This document shows positions 45,207 through 60,859 of a stretch of DNA of 64,000 nt, in pieces. The stretch is taken from contig CM043948.1 of NCBI GenBank assembly GCA_014529385.2, forward strand, positions 82,197,760 through 82,261,759, written 5' to 3'. How positions within the stretch are numbered: position 1 is the stretch's first letter; every line of letters starts with the position of its first letter. The notes beneath the pieces are model-generated. The model was not told the DNA's origin. It saw only the letters and a program-made list of their open reading frames with translations, and ran no database searches. Made by a program: the position numbers and the translations under genes. This DNA comes from Adiantum capillus-veneris. Taxonomy: Eukaryota > Streptophyta > Polypodiopsida > Polypodiales > Pteridaceae.

Positions 45207-45723
45207 GTGTAATGTAATGTGCAGTAAGTAGGAAGTAGATCTGTGAGAGCTAATAGAGTGTGTTAGTTTGTAACGTAGGTGTACTAGTTAGAAGTAGGTA
45301 GATAGAGTGTGTGTGTGTGTGTGTGCTCTTGCGCAGACCGCGGCGACCTTATCCTAAAATAAAAAATAAAAAAATATAAAAAAAAATTTAAAGGTAGGAC
45401 CGGGATCGGGAATATCTCCCAGACCCAAGCCCAAGCTCATGCTCAAGCCTAGGCCTCAATCGCCTTTTAAAATTACGAATTTTAGGTTCACAAGTAGCTA
45501 AAAATCGATTTTTTGAGGACCAACGGAACTTCAGATGCCCGAAAATTGTGTTGTAAAGCACACAGCGACCCTTTAAGTGATACGCTCGTTTTGAGCTATC
45601 ACACACTTTAATAAAAAAAATCAAACATTAAAAAACATTAAAAACGTAAAAAACACGAGTGAAAACGGATGCTTAAAAAAGGTAAGCGGTTAACCTTCGA
45701 GGGTATTTGCCGACGCTTGTAGG

Positions 45724-46236
45724 GTGCAACTAGAGAGAATTTCGACTTACGCGAGTTCTCAATATCCACCTACTTTAGGTTCCGGGCCCTCGGCGGGGAC
45801 CCAAGGTAGTAAAAACCAAGACCTGAACATAGCGGCTAGTGACTCTTCCTCTGACTACGACGTCATGGAGGGTTTCCCAATGCCTAATCCCGGTAGCTCA
45901 AGCCAAGACATGCATGCCATGGACCCGCGGTGCGGGCCGAGCGTGCTTAGCCACATGAAGGAAACCTTTAGTAGAGCAACTCGCTCCAAACATGGAGCTA
46001 ATGATGTAAATGAGGGGGGTGCGGAAGTAAATTCTCCATTCGTGACCAACGTAGACTATATACCGTTAGAGAATGTGCACGTGAATACTTCATTCACTGC
46101 ACCTCCTGACTCTTCAGAGTTATTTCCCTCCGAGGTCATATTACCCGATGGTAGAAGCCTTGCGGAAGTGCAAGAGGTTGAGCGATATATCCTTGCAGCG
46201 AGGAAAAAGGAAGTCGAGAGCAAGGCGGAGCAATGA
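45724..46236 (+). CDS. N-terminal gag-region ORF of the gag-protease element
   Basis: A 170-residue frame rich in Ser, Pro and Asp with a charged C-terminus (VERYILAARKKEVESKAEQ). No domain I recognise. By position it is the N-terminal part of the gag polyprotein, separated from the next ORF by stops and a frame change, so it may be a truncated piece. Confidence 0.45.
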   Translation: MQLERISTYASSQYPPTLGSGPSAGTQGSKNQDLNIAASDSSSDYDVMEGFPMPNPGSSSQDMHAMDPRCGPSVLSHMKETFSRATRSKHGANDVNEGGAEVNSPFVTNVDYIPLENVHVNTSFTAPPDSSELFPSEVILPDGRSLAEVQEVERYILAARKKEVESKAEQ

Positions 46237-46580
46237 AGAGAGTTTAAAGCGAAAGCCCCTATGTCAATATCCTTGCTAAGAGAGCAATCGAGTGCTCCTG
46301 ACTTAGCAACCGCTAAGGGCCAACCCCTAGAAAGGCATCTAGCTCAAAGGACACCCCTAGCACCTCAATCCTAGATGGAGTGTCCCTAAATGAGAACTGG
46401 GAGTACGAACTACAAACGAAAACTCTGACCGACCTATACACAGGTTACACCTATCACGTGGGTTGGTTAGATGTCCTACAATCCACAATGGGTGCTACTA
46501 GTGTGGAGGATCAACAACAAAGAGTTTGTGAGGTCATCCATAGGGTCATTGAGTTTTAGAGACAAAACAAGGGGATCAAC

Positions 46581-47848
46581 ATGCCTTCAACGGGTCTCAT
46601 GAGATTCTTGGATACAGGGAAGGCTAAACAACCGACCTTATCGCAAATAAAGAATCCCTCGGTAAGTCCGATGGATCCTCCATATGTTGTTTCGCCAGGG
46701 GTTTCAGTGCAATCTGAGCCCACAAGTGATAGCTTCACCTTTCCAAGTCTAGCTCATCTTTCCCTTGATGACACCACGACTACCATGCCTACCCCAATGA
46801 TGGGCATGCCAAGAAACACGCCATGGATCTCATTTGTTAGTAAAGCACCGCTACATGGTAGCTCAATGCCTGCAATAGTACCTACAAGTCTGTACCAATC
46901 GTATACACCCATGGGTCCTCGTACTCATGTAGTCCCTACCCCTCCCATTCTTTCAACTACCTATGCTCCACAACCACAACACCCAAGTTCTTATTTCCAT
47001 GGGACTATACCGGCTAGCATTAGCATGTCACATCCGACGTCTGCTATGCCTAGGGCCACACATATGAACTTTGGACCACCACATGGCACAACATCGTACC
47101 CAACATGGAACCCAAGGGCTTCCTATGCGCCAAGCCCGATGCCAATACCTACTCCACATGTAGTCTCTGGAGCACCTCCACCCACGGTGCCTACTCACTT
47201 AGGTGACTTGGCAACATTTTCTCAAGCTATCGATCAATCTATTGCTGAGAATATGCGTAACACGCCTAATAGAGAGCCTAGAAGTAAGGCAGTACAAATA
47301 GCCAAGCTCACACAAAAATTTAGTGGAGACAAGGATGTGAGAAAGCATATTGAAGTGTTTGAATAAATATGCGATTCTCTAGGAGAACACAATGACCTAC
47401 ATAAGAGCAATGCTTTAAGCCTAACCTTAAGTGGAAAGGTTGGGGATTGGTATAGAACCCTAAGGGTGGAAGAAAAAACGATTTACCCTACTCTTAGGAG
47501 ACTGTTCTTGAAAGAATACATACGAGAGGGAGTACTTTGGGGTGTAGCCTCTCAGCTCAGAAAGCCCAACAAGAGGAAGGAGAGTTGGGGAGAGACTTTA
47601 TAAGTCGCTTGAAGCATTTGAATTCTTGTTGTAATCCAAATGAGCGCTTCAACAATAACCAATTGCTTGATAGATTCATTAGGGGGTTACGACATGAGGA
47701 TATCTACAATGGCCTAGTCATTAGAGGTATCACCACTTGGGAAGCAGTCACCACCAATGCGATCCAATTGGAGGATAATTTAATGATTCAAGGAGAAAGA
47801 GTGTCTGTTGAGCCTAAATCTATTAGCTCACAAGCATCAGGGCATTAG
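46581..47848 (+). pseudogene. Retrotransposon gag core
   Basis: The frame from 46581 has a Pro/Thr/Met-rich stretch then QIAKLTQKFSGDKDVRKH, typical of the start of plant gypsy gag cores. After an in-frame TAA at 47364-47366 the same frame continues (LSLTLSGKVGDWYRTL, LRRLFLKEYI). It then shifts near 47550 to the frame with GRDFISRLKHLNSCC and LLDRFIRGLRHEDIY, classic gag features. The protein would form particles with element RNA. One stop and one frameshift. Confidence 0.8.
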
Positions 47849-47851
47849 CCA

Positions 47852-48704
47852 ATGACCCTAAAGCCTATTGCTAAGGAGCCCAAGATATTTGAGATGACTT
47901 TAGCAGATCTCACCAAGGCTATTCCAGAGAGTCTTAGGGATAATCGTGCTCTGCAGAACAATCATATGTATCCAAGAAGGCACCAACAATGGTGCTCAAT
48001 ATGCTATGGACCGCATAGTACCAGTGAATGCCCTACTTTTAGAGTAAAATTCAATGGGAACTGCAATGCCTGTGGGAGGTATGGTCATCAAGATAAGGAT
48101 TGCATAGTATTTAAGCGCGCGATGACCAATAGACCAACCTTAGCATGGACAGACACACCTCGAGTGCCTGCATTGATGCGGGCCCCACCTCTTGAACAAA
48201 CATCACAACACATGGTTCCTAGGGCCCAAAATGTTGTTCAAACAACACCCTTACCACGTCTAGTGCTAGGACCGCAACCACCACATCTGAGAATCACTTA
48301 TGTGAATCAAGTGGGTTGTGAGAATCACTTCTGTGAATCAAGTGGGTTGTGAGTCATCTATTGCTTGTTTGGAAGGTTGTGAGGAAGATATAGATCCTAA
48401 TATTGCCTATGGGATGGATGTGCTTGAAGAAAGTCCACAATACTACATGGAGGACTATTGGGGACAAGTCAAACCTGTATATCTAGTAGCTGCTCTTGCG
48501 GCAAGAGGCCAAAATATCAATTACACCGCTAAGGGACCACCTCTTCAATGCTATGAGTGTGGAGGTCCACATCGTGTAGCCGAGTATCCTATTAGGCTAC
48601 AAAAGAACGCCACCCTAATGCAAACCAATCAAGCGAGAACGTCTACGATGCCGATACTCATGTGTAATCGATTTGGCATAGAGCACGCCATTAAACTTGA
48701 TTGA
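47852..48704 (+). pseudogene. Zinc-knuckle part of gag
   Basis: Contains CSICYGPHSTSEC and CNACGRYGHQDKDC (the second a proper CX2CX4HX4C knuckle), then a third decayed one, CYECGGPHRVAEY. A 31-bp tandem duplication (48289-48350) changes the frame between the second and third knuckles. Confidence 0.8.
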
Positions 48705-49207
48705 AGTTACCAAGGAGCCATCACAAAGTACAGCTGTGGTACCAATAAACGTACTCACACGATCGATGCTCCAAAAACAAAATTATATTCTTGTGGAAAG
48801 AGACACGGCATCAATTGCCCAATCTCAGAAAAAGAAGAAAACATGAAGAAAGAGATCGCAAAAAGCAGCGAAGTCAGACCCCAGTTCAAAGACCAACATA
48901 GGGACTGGTGACGACCCCGTATATATGAATGATGCTGAAGAGGATTCTGACTCAGGAGAAACCATGGAGACCAAAACGACCACTAAGATAGAAACCAACA
49001 AGGAAGATCTTCATGAGCCACAATGGCCAGGATCCAAGAAGAAGCTAGGAACTTATCCAAACCCTACAGAGGAGATTGAGCGAGTCAAGCAATTAAGGAG
49101 TTTGTTAGAAGATACCCAAAGGGATCTAGAACTAGCACCTAGGCAGATCCAGATTACAGACACCGTGTTCCCTACGCAACAACAACCTCACCAAGTTCAT
49201 AGACTTC

Positions 49208-49897
49208 TTGATGGAAAGAATGTTTACAGAGGGACTACTTGATCTTATCGAAGAAATGGAGATCCCATCTTCCCCACGTCAAGGGACTGAAGTCCAAAAG
49301 GTGCCGGTAAACATTGCCAAATTGATGGATTTCATGTCTTCAGAAGTTAAAACCACCATTATGTCCAAACTATATAAAGACCCTGAGCTAGTCTCATCTC
49401 TTCGTGCCTTCCTCAATGGAGAACTAAAGTTTGGGCTACCACAATTTGCACAGATGGATGGAGCTGGGGAGATGCCAATAGAGGAGGAACACTTAGATCC
49501 ACAACCCAACCTAGATGAGAACCTTGTTATAGAAATACCAGTTAACAAGTTGGGACAATACTTTGAGGGTGATGAATCCAATGCGACCATACCAATCACT
49601 ACTAAGGGATTAACTGTGAAGGGAATCCTTGATGGTGGCATTGGGGTTAGCATTGTGACTAAAACTTGCTGGGAAACTATGGGAAGACCTCACCTTGCGA
49701 CCACAACCATAGTAGTGAAGATGGCCAATGGGCCTATTATTAAACCTATTGGGATTCTAGAAGATCTCAAGATCAAGGTCTTTGGACATATAAGAAGGAT
49801 TACCTTCATTGTTATGGATTTCTCTAAACACACTATGGCATCGGAGATGATCTTAGGACGTCCTTTCATGAGGGAAGCAAAAATGGTGCATGACTAG
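49208..49897 (+). CDS. Retropepsin-type protease ORF of the gag-protease element
   Basis: A 229-residue frame. Near residues 135-150 is GILDGGIGVSIVTKTCWE, where DGG stands at the active-site position of retropepsins (D-[ST]-G), as in some plant gypsy proteases. Near the end MILGRPFMREAKMV fits the ILGRPFL signature. This should process gag. The DGG is worth noting: it may be a natural variant of the lineage or a loss of activity. No RT follows. Confidence 0.75.
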   Translation: MMERMFTEGLLDLIEEMEIPSSPRQGTEVQKVPVNIAKLMDFMSSEVKTTIMSKLYKDPELVSSLRAFLNGELKFGLPQFAQMDGAGEMPIEEEHLDPQPNLDENLVIEIPVNKLGQYFEGDESNATIPITTKGLTVKGILDGGIGVSIVTKTCWETMGRPHLATTTIVVKMANGPIIKPIGILEDLKIKVFGHIRRITFIVMDFSKHTMASEMILGRPFMREAKMVHD

Positions 49898-50189
49898 TCT
49901 AAGAACCATGTCTACCTGCAGTTCCAAGATTCTGTCATTCGAGTGGATCTTGTGACAGGTCGAGCACATCCTCTAGGAAACAGGTTTATAATTGATCATA
50001 GATCTGACACCACAGTTCACTCGGCCCCATTGCAGTATTGTTACACGTGTAAAGCGGACACTGATGTTGGGGAAGATTCTCCTTATATGGATGTACTACC
50101 TAGGATGACTGAGTCAGACAATGTGGATTGGGTTCACCTAGCAGCAACCATAGACACTTGGGGAAATAGGGGGACGACCTAGGTAACAC

Positions 50190-50857
50190 ATGAGGGGGAT
50201 GAAATGCCATCACTTGTACCCTTAAATATGATAGAAGCAATGCATTTAGCTTCTTACAAGACTCATCCTCATATAACAAAGAAAACATACAAGTGGGTCC
50301 CTAAAGCTTCTTTAGCGACCATAGCCAATGCTAAAAAATAGAAGCCTTGTAAGAAACGTCCCACTCACTCCAAGAAATGTAAGGAAACGTGGCGGTCGAT
50401 TCCTAAACGACTATTGGAAGCCCAAGGCTACTATCAAGGAAATGATCAAATCTGGGTGCCAAAACGTACATTGTGTTCTTACCTGTCACCTGACACATGT
50501 GAGTCAAACCCTGTGACGACAAAGCCGATGAAAGATCGTGGGAAAGGGAAAATTACAGAACACTACACACCGGATCCGGAGCTAGTATGGGTTCCCAAGC
50601 GAGAAAGGCTTGTTTTGCTCAACTCAACCATAGAAAAAACGAATAAAGCTTCTAGCTCCTCATGTAATGCATCCATAGAGGTAAAAGCTTCTACACAGCC
50701 TCCACCTACAATAGTGGACCTCCATGAAGCTACAAAGGAATCCACACCTCCCAGTGTTCAAGAATCACCTGATGAACCACTTCAAGTCCGATCCTGGGAG
50801 AGTACCTTACCACCCTTGCAACTTGACGAGGCACCTAAGGTAAGAGAAAACTACTAG
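50190..50857 (+). other. ORF region with W-V-P-K modules
   Basis: Three modules YKWVPKAS (near 50290), QIWVPKRT (near 50449) and LVWVPKRE (near 50586), in frames around 50190-50857, followed by a Pro/Ser-rich tail. The same kind of module occurs in the retroelement remnant at 2.6-3.5 kb. I do not know its function; it takes the place where RT would be expected. Confidence 0.5.
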
Positions 50858-50937
50858 CAAAAATCCTCACCTATTACCAACTGGAACAATTGGTTTCAAA
50901 GGGTGACGAGCTCATTTCAAACGGTATGATCTACCCA

Positions 50938-50950
50938 GGGAAGGGGGGAG
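50938..50950 (+). other. Internal polypurine tract
   Basis: ggaaggggggag followed by TGTTTGCTGAC looks like a 3' polypurine tract plus LTR start, with a tatataaag TATA-like motif about 85 bp later. No second copy of a corresponding LTR was found, so it is either an internal purine tract or the relic of an older LTR. Confidence 0.4.
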
Positions 50951-52534
50951 TGTTTGCTGACAGTCATCATTCACTTGCTTCCCTCTCAACCTTACTCCCT
51001 GACCTCTCAAACTACAAATCTTAGGGAATGTATATATAAAGCCTTATACTCACAAAAAACAAAAATAATAAAGAGCAAGAGCAAATAGCAAACGATTATG
51101 CACAATAAAAGTCAAAACATTGACCCAGACCTACACATTCACATCCACTGAAACAGAAACCTATGTCATAAAACACCTTTGATCCTCATCACTCGAGTGA
51201 TGGAGGGTAGGTAGGATTAGTACGATAGGAGTGTTTCTGTTTTAGAGTTTAGTGATTAGAAAAGTTCTTTCTTCCCACTGATGTGCCTCCTAGAGGTATT
51301 GTTTGTGTTTCCTTGTGTGTACATGAACGTGTTGCTATTGTTAGAATTTGGACCTTCATGGAATCTTTCTCTCGTTCACACTTCAAATCAAGCGCGACCA
51401 TCAACACAAACATGTGTTTCTTGTCCATTAGCATTGCCCCTTATCTTTTTGCATCCATGTTTGTCTGCTTTAATTGTGATTGGTAGCATAATATCCAACA
51501 TTTAATTCAATGTCATTTTTTTGTCATAATCACTTGTCTAGGTTTAAACATCAAGCAAGTCCGACTAAGCTAGTTTGACCAAGTTAGGTGTTAGAGATCT
51601 TCTCTTAATACCATGGGGAATGCCTTCCTAATAATCAGTGGTTACTTAGGTTCTTAATCCGATTTAGGCAGCATTGTGTGAAATGTACTAGGGCTTTCTA
51701 GTGGGCTTGACCCTATTGACCTTTAGCTTAAGTATTATAAAGGGAGTTTACTAGTGTGATGAGCCTTGGGAGGTGTAACAGTGTCATATGACCCCCTAAA
51801 GTTACAACATTAAAATGTTGAAAACGAACAAACAAAAAATCAAAGTGCCACAATGTAAAATCTTAAACTGGAAGAGAATTCTCGCTTGATTTGGTATCGC
51901 CTATGGTACTAGAGCCCTAGAGGTTCCCAGTGTGGATGCTTTTCCTTGAAAAGCAAAAAACCCAAGGCATACAAAATAAGCACACACATCAAAATTGAAT
52001 CACTGTGAAAAGACTATGGGGGGTCAAAGAAAAGGTAACCGGTCAGGCGATGATTCCATGAGAAATTCCTTTTATCGTAGCTTAACTACAAGGTCTTTTA
52101 GGTATAGCCTCTAGTCAGCCCTCGAACATGAAATACTTGGCTCTCGCGATTAAACAACTTAATTGACCAGAGAAAATTAAGAAGCTTACCCATGGTATTA
52201 ATAGTCGATCTTTAGTGCCTTTCGATCGTTAAATTAGTGACCCCAGACTTGTTTAATTTTTTACCTTTACATATGTTTATGCATTTGATTATATTGCAAT
52301 TTAATCTTTATTGATGACAAATGGTTTAAAATTCTGTTACCAATCACATTGTTTGCCTACAACTGCATATGATTTTTTATTCTATATGAGAATGCAATTA
52401 TTGTGCCAATGTTGTTTGATTTTGCAGTGACTGAAGAAGGTTAAGGACATTCATCTCAAATGCTCTTCCACCTCGACGAACGAGCTTCAACTCAATAGCT
52501 TCCGAGGATGGAATCTACATCAGGAAGGGGGGCA

Positions 52535-53197
<663 letters not shown>

Positions 53198-53322
53198 CTC
53201 CCCCTTCTCTGGTTAAGGGTTCTTGTCCATGCTTTGCACCCCGAGCTCTACATGGTTCTCCATGGTTGCATGAGCATGCAAAGACCACCCCCTCCCCTTA
53301 TCTAAAAATAACTTTGATACCA

Positions 53323-53428
53323 GTTTAAGTCATAGGGTAGTGAAGCAGCCTTGGCTTTCCACCCAGTCATATGCCATTATATAGGCAACCCCCAGGCCCA
53401 TCTTCACACTGGCCCCCATGGCCTTACA
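53323..53428 (-). repeat. 5' LTR of the short-LTR gypsy element
   Basis: 106 bp. TGTAAGGCCATGG start, TATA in CCTATATAATGG, ends ACTTAAAC. Homologous to 42878-42976. Confidence 0.7.
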
Positions 53429-53459
53429 AAATGATACTCCCATTTCCTTCTCAAGCCCT

Positions 53460-56000
53460 CCATGTGCACAACTCTGTGAAAACCCAACAAGTGGAAGGGA
53501 TCCATGGATCACCTATCTATGGGAATCGAGCACGAGTCCGGTGAAGCAAAAACTCCTTCCAGGGCTCCTCCCCTACAAGGAGACTTCTAACAATGAGCTT
53601 CCCAAGGAGATCTCTACTTTTCCATGTTGGGTCGATGATCCCCAACCCTCCTTGACAACAAGGTTGAGTAATGACCTGTTATGAAACTTTGGCTTGAGAA
53701 AATTGTGCCCTAACCTGACCACAAAAATTTCATGATCAACCTCTCCAACTAGCTGGTGCAAGAACTAGAAAAAATCCAACAAGACATGATGTACCACATA
53801 GTAGCCAAAAGAGCATAGTTAGCCACTACAACCCTGCCTTGAAATGAAAGCCATGCCAAAACCCAATGGAGCACTTTTGTCTGGATGGATAGGAGTACTA
53901 TCTACTACTCTGGTGGTGACATATCCAAACCAACCTCACAACCCAAGTATTGAACTAGTGTCCCTGGGGGGATCCATCTAAAGCCCTCTCTAGGCAACCA
54001 AACGGGCAAGAAATCATGACCAACCCAGAATGCCACTGATGTTTTCTAGTTAATCAATGCTCTTGATGTAAAATAGAACACCTCAAGATCCTTTGCTCAC
54101 ATCTATTCAAATTGGGCTTCCCACCTTCCAAAAACATGCTTGAGTCATCAACAAGCTCAACATCCAAAAGCTCACCTCGTCGAATAGGTAATCAGAATCC
54201 ATGCAAGCCAACCTCCTGTGAAGTCAAAAATCTACTCAACACCTCATCATAGAAAAGGAACAAGAAGGAGATGAGAGGGAATCCTTGTCGTGTTGACCGT
54301 GTGAGCATGAAACATTCCCCTCTTCCATATGCCATCAACAACATCTGACTGGGTGCACACCTGTAAAGAGCTAACACCCCTCTAATCCATGCATTTGAAA
54401 AGCCCATCCGGCACATATTGTCCTCAAGGAATCCCCAATTAGCTATGTTAGGTATTCTCAAATTCAAGAAAGATAACCATAATATCCTCTCTTCAAAGAC
54501 CAACGAGAGCAGTTGCCACTCAAAAGGTGAAAATGTTGTCAAGGATGCTACATTCCTTCACGAAACCCCTTCTGTGTCCCATGTATGGTGCTCTCAAGTA
54601 GCAATTGAATTCTCAAACTCAGAGCCTTTGCTAAAATTTTGTAGGATAGGTTGACAATAGTGATGTGTTGCCACTACCGAATCTCATCCAAAGAGCATAA
54701 TGTGGTGGTATGCACTACATAAGTCTTGATCAAGAAGCTCCCAATACTTCAAGAAGAACCTCGGAGTCAAACCATCCTCACCTAGGTAGCTTTCATGGGG
54801 GAGTGCCTTGAGAGCCTCTTGGAGCTCCTCTAGTTGGATTGGGCTCTCGAGCCTCTATCGCATCTCCTTAGTGACTAAGCAAGGCATCTATGCCCACACT
54901 TTTTCTCTGCATGCACCTCGATGCTTTGACCATGGCTCAGTTGAGAGAAAACCACGTTAAAAGTCAATAGTAACTGCATGCATATCATCGGGCTCTATGG
55001 TAGTAGTTTCATTCAATCTCATCAATTAGCAAGCACTAGTATACACATTTCAAGGACCCGTCATCTCAAAAACTCATCAAAAACCATTCTTCCACTTGGG
55101 TCCACTAAGATGTTTGATGATGGAAGGAAAACTTGTGGTGCTGCTCCTCAATGATAATTAGATCCTATCCAGCCTATTGTATCTAATCCTCCATCCAAGG
55201 GCTACTTGGGTGACATTCCTACATGTGTTACAAAGAAGCAATGCCCCATCGAAGCCACTTCTCCTCCTCTCATGCTGCAAGCAAGCGGGTTGCAGATTTG
55301 TAGAGGAAGAAATGACTAAGCTCCACAAGGCAAGTGGCTGCTTGAGCAATAGGGTTGCTTGGTGTGTCCAAACTTACTATCCAAAGTGACACAACCTACT
55401 CTTTAAGCTCTCAATTTAGTAGATTCCTCATTGGGATGCAAAGCATGATACCGCCACTCCATGTAAATCTAAAAAATTAAGAATCATTGGCACATGATCT
55501 AAAAAGGTAGTCCTTGCCAAAGTGCATATTGAACCGCCCATGTCACATATGTGATCACTAGCATAAAAGAGATCTATCTTGGATAGATTCACCCCTCCTA
55601 CTCTACGCTTTGACCAAGATCAAGAGAGGTTGTTTGAAGCTTTCACAAAGCCTGCATGATGCCATACATCCAAAATCCTCAAAGTCATACATGGGAGCTT
55701 TCAAGCAACCAATGCAGATGTATAGTAGCATGGGTACTTCCAATCCATCCGTAGGGTCCTCAAGCATATTGGAGTCACCCACAATGCACCACTTCTCTGC
55801 ATGCTATAATGACTCCACAATATGTCACAAGAACTCAGCCCGCCGTGCACTTGTATGGTTGGGCGCATAAATGTTCAAGAATTCAACAAGTCTACCTTGA
55901 ACTTGCATAGTGACCCATTGGGCCGTGCCTGGCACAATGATACCTATGCCCACAATTTCTTATTGCCATAAGTCTACAACAGTCATACATACACCTCCTT
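53460..56000 (-). mobile_element. L1-type LINE remnant (endonuclease and RT)
   Basis: Minus-strand order. The endonuclease piece (about 56000-55560) has QVQGRLVEFLNIYAPNHTSA and CIVGDSNMLEDPTDG. RT blocks begin near 54790 (GEDGLTPRFFLKYW). At 54542-54192 come MGFSNAWIRGVLALY and TRSTRQGFPLISFLFLF. The active site, usually FADD, reads LVDDSS near 54140. Past it, LSFQGRVVVANY and a GGLGIIDPTWK block (near 53650) match the C-terminal half of plant L1 ORF2. Many stops and frameshifts. The 5' end, including ORF1, was not recognised. Confidence 0.85.
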
Positions 56001-57374
56001 GAATGCCTCCAGGGCCAAAAACAAAACTGAATAAAAATTCTCATAATGACCATGCAAGATCAATGCGCAATGCCAAGTTGAGCTCTCTCAAAGGTGATTC
56101 TATTGAAGCATATCTATCACACCACCCACACTGCATTCATAAAGTTCTTGTCTCAGTCTACCCCTTTGGCATACAAACTGGGGTCCACGAAGCCCTTGCA
56201 CATTCCATTTGGGGTTAGTAACAAAAAAACCAATGATGCCACAATAGCCAACCTAGCAATCTTTGTGGCTGGCTTAGATGGGGAGTAGTCCGCATCCAAA
56301 TGACCTCGCGATAGGTATCTTGTAGTCCATAAAGCTACCTCCTCTCCAAAAATCCTCATGTACATATACATAGCAAGTCACACTCTACGTGTTTGCAAAG
56401 AAGTATATCACAATGTGTGTAAAACCTAGTGCATCAGGTGGCATCACAGAGAACTTGGACAATGGCCATAGAACCTGTATCAATTTTGTCACTCCCAAGT
56501 TCCCCATGCGCTGAGAGAACTCAAGAGCCTAGACATGGAAACAATCCAACATTGTATGCATGGTCCATTCTTTGTGATCTTTGCCACACAATGAAAAGAG
56601 AAACCAATCCTGTGTCCAAGGCATTTTCTACTCTGGCTACCAAGAAAAGAACTTGTACTATGAAACAAGCTACTTCAAAGTTAGGAGATGGGTTGCCAAG
56701 GAAACATGTAAAGTCATAGTGGAAAAATTCCCATCGCATGTGAATGTCAAAACTAGTCAGCCCTCAAGGGATTGACACAAGAGAGGAAGCGTCTACCAAT
56801 AGTGGCATGCTTAGGTAGGGTTGTCCCTTGTGAGCCCATCGGCTCATGGAAAAAACAATGCCAAGAAATCTTTGAGTTGCAAAGGAGTGTCCCGTCCCCT
56901 GAGTCGGTAGTGGGGTATGAGATGGGCTAGGAGATGAGACTGTGTGTGTAGTGGGGGAGATGGGAGGGACAGGAGGAGCGGATTGTGGAGATAGGTCCTG
57001 GAGTCAACCAGAGGGGGAGTTGGTGATGGTGAGGCTAAGGTGGAAGGAGTCTCCTCGGGACATCCTATTGTAGAAGATCAAATTGGTTACCTATAGGAGC
57101 CCAATGTTGATGGCCTCTCATATGCCCAACACCAAGAGGGTCTTGTGTGGCAAGCCTAGCCTTGGCCAACAGCCATGAACTTGCTACCAACCATCAACTA
57201 AATGGACACCAATCATGAAAGAGGTGCTAGTCAGCACACCTTTGAGTCCCTTTCTATTGTGCCTGGCCAACCTTGGTACGCTGAATCTATGGTACGGGTC
57301 GAGTTCTTTTGTGAGGACATGCCTTTGCAAGATGGCCCATTTGGCTACATACGAAGTACTACTTTGGGGGTCTT
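56001..57374. other. Unassigned; may include LINE 5' part
   Basis: Directly upstream, on the minus strand, of the LINE endonuclease. Short frames on both strands (56153-56371, 56521-56739) could be decayed LINE ORF1/ORF2 start but show no clear motif. Confidence 0.4.
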
Positions 57375-60060
<2,686 letters not shown>

Positions 60061-60859
60061 ATGGGGGAGAAAGGGATTAGGAAATTTAACAAAGAGGGCT
60101 TTCACACTTGGTAGACCAAGTTGAAAGGCTACTTAATGAAAAAAGGTTGTGGGGAATAGTCAAGCCGATGATTAGTGATCCCTCATCTAGTTATGGACCA
60201 CACGTGTAGACACGGGCTATGAGCGCACAAAACCAAGCTAAAGATGAATAGGTGTTAGGAATCATGATCATTGCACTATATGACAATTATGTACATTTCA
60301 TTGATGATTGTGAGACTGCATGGGAGGCTCTAGAGACAAATTTTGGAGCTAGGAAAAAGAAGAGCAAAGTGACCTCAAAGAAAGATCTATACCTTGACAA
60401 AGATGTTCCAAGCTTGGTCGATTGCCTTAAAAGCATGACCACATAGTTGGCTTACGTGAATAGTGTAGTACAAAAGGAGGATAACGTTGCAGTTCTTTTA
60501 GCTTCCTTTTCATCTAGCTTTGACCAAATAGTGACCATCATTGAAGAAAAGGATCCAACACCATATTTTCAAGATGTGATCAACTCTTTACTCTCTAAGG
60601 AGAAGAAGTAGTGGAGGAATTCTACTTCAACGAGAGATGCTTTTTAGTTATTTCTAGCAATAAAACTTGTTTCAAGTGTGGCAAAGAAGGGTACATAACC
60701 AAAGATGACCTAGCATCAAAGACTTGTAGCATTTGCGAGAAGAAGGGCCATCCTCCTTTCAAGTGCTTCGAAAAAGATAGAGGTAGCACCACCAACAATT
60801 TGAGGCCCAAAAGTTCAACCTGTTTGGCAGAAGAAGAAAAAGATGATGAAGACAAATAA
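60061..60859 (+). mobile_element. Ty1/copia gag remnant
   Basis: From ATG 60061 the frame reads GIRKFNKEGFHTW and KGYLMKKG, typical of a copia gag start. After frame changes, ETAWEALETNFGARKKK and LASFSSSFDQIVTII follow (UBN2-like gag). Then come two knuckles: CFKCGKEGYITKDD (decayed) and CSICEKKGHPPFKC (CX2CX4HX4C). No protease or downstream domains, so it is a 3'-truncated fragment. Confidence 0.75.

Noticed and set aside
50951-52534. A separate complete LTR starting at 50951
   Set aside because: Only one copy is present, no end or target duplication was found, and it lies inside the element defined by TSD CTCCC.
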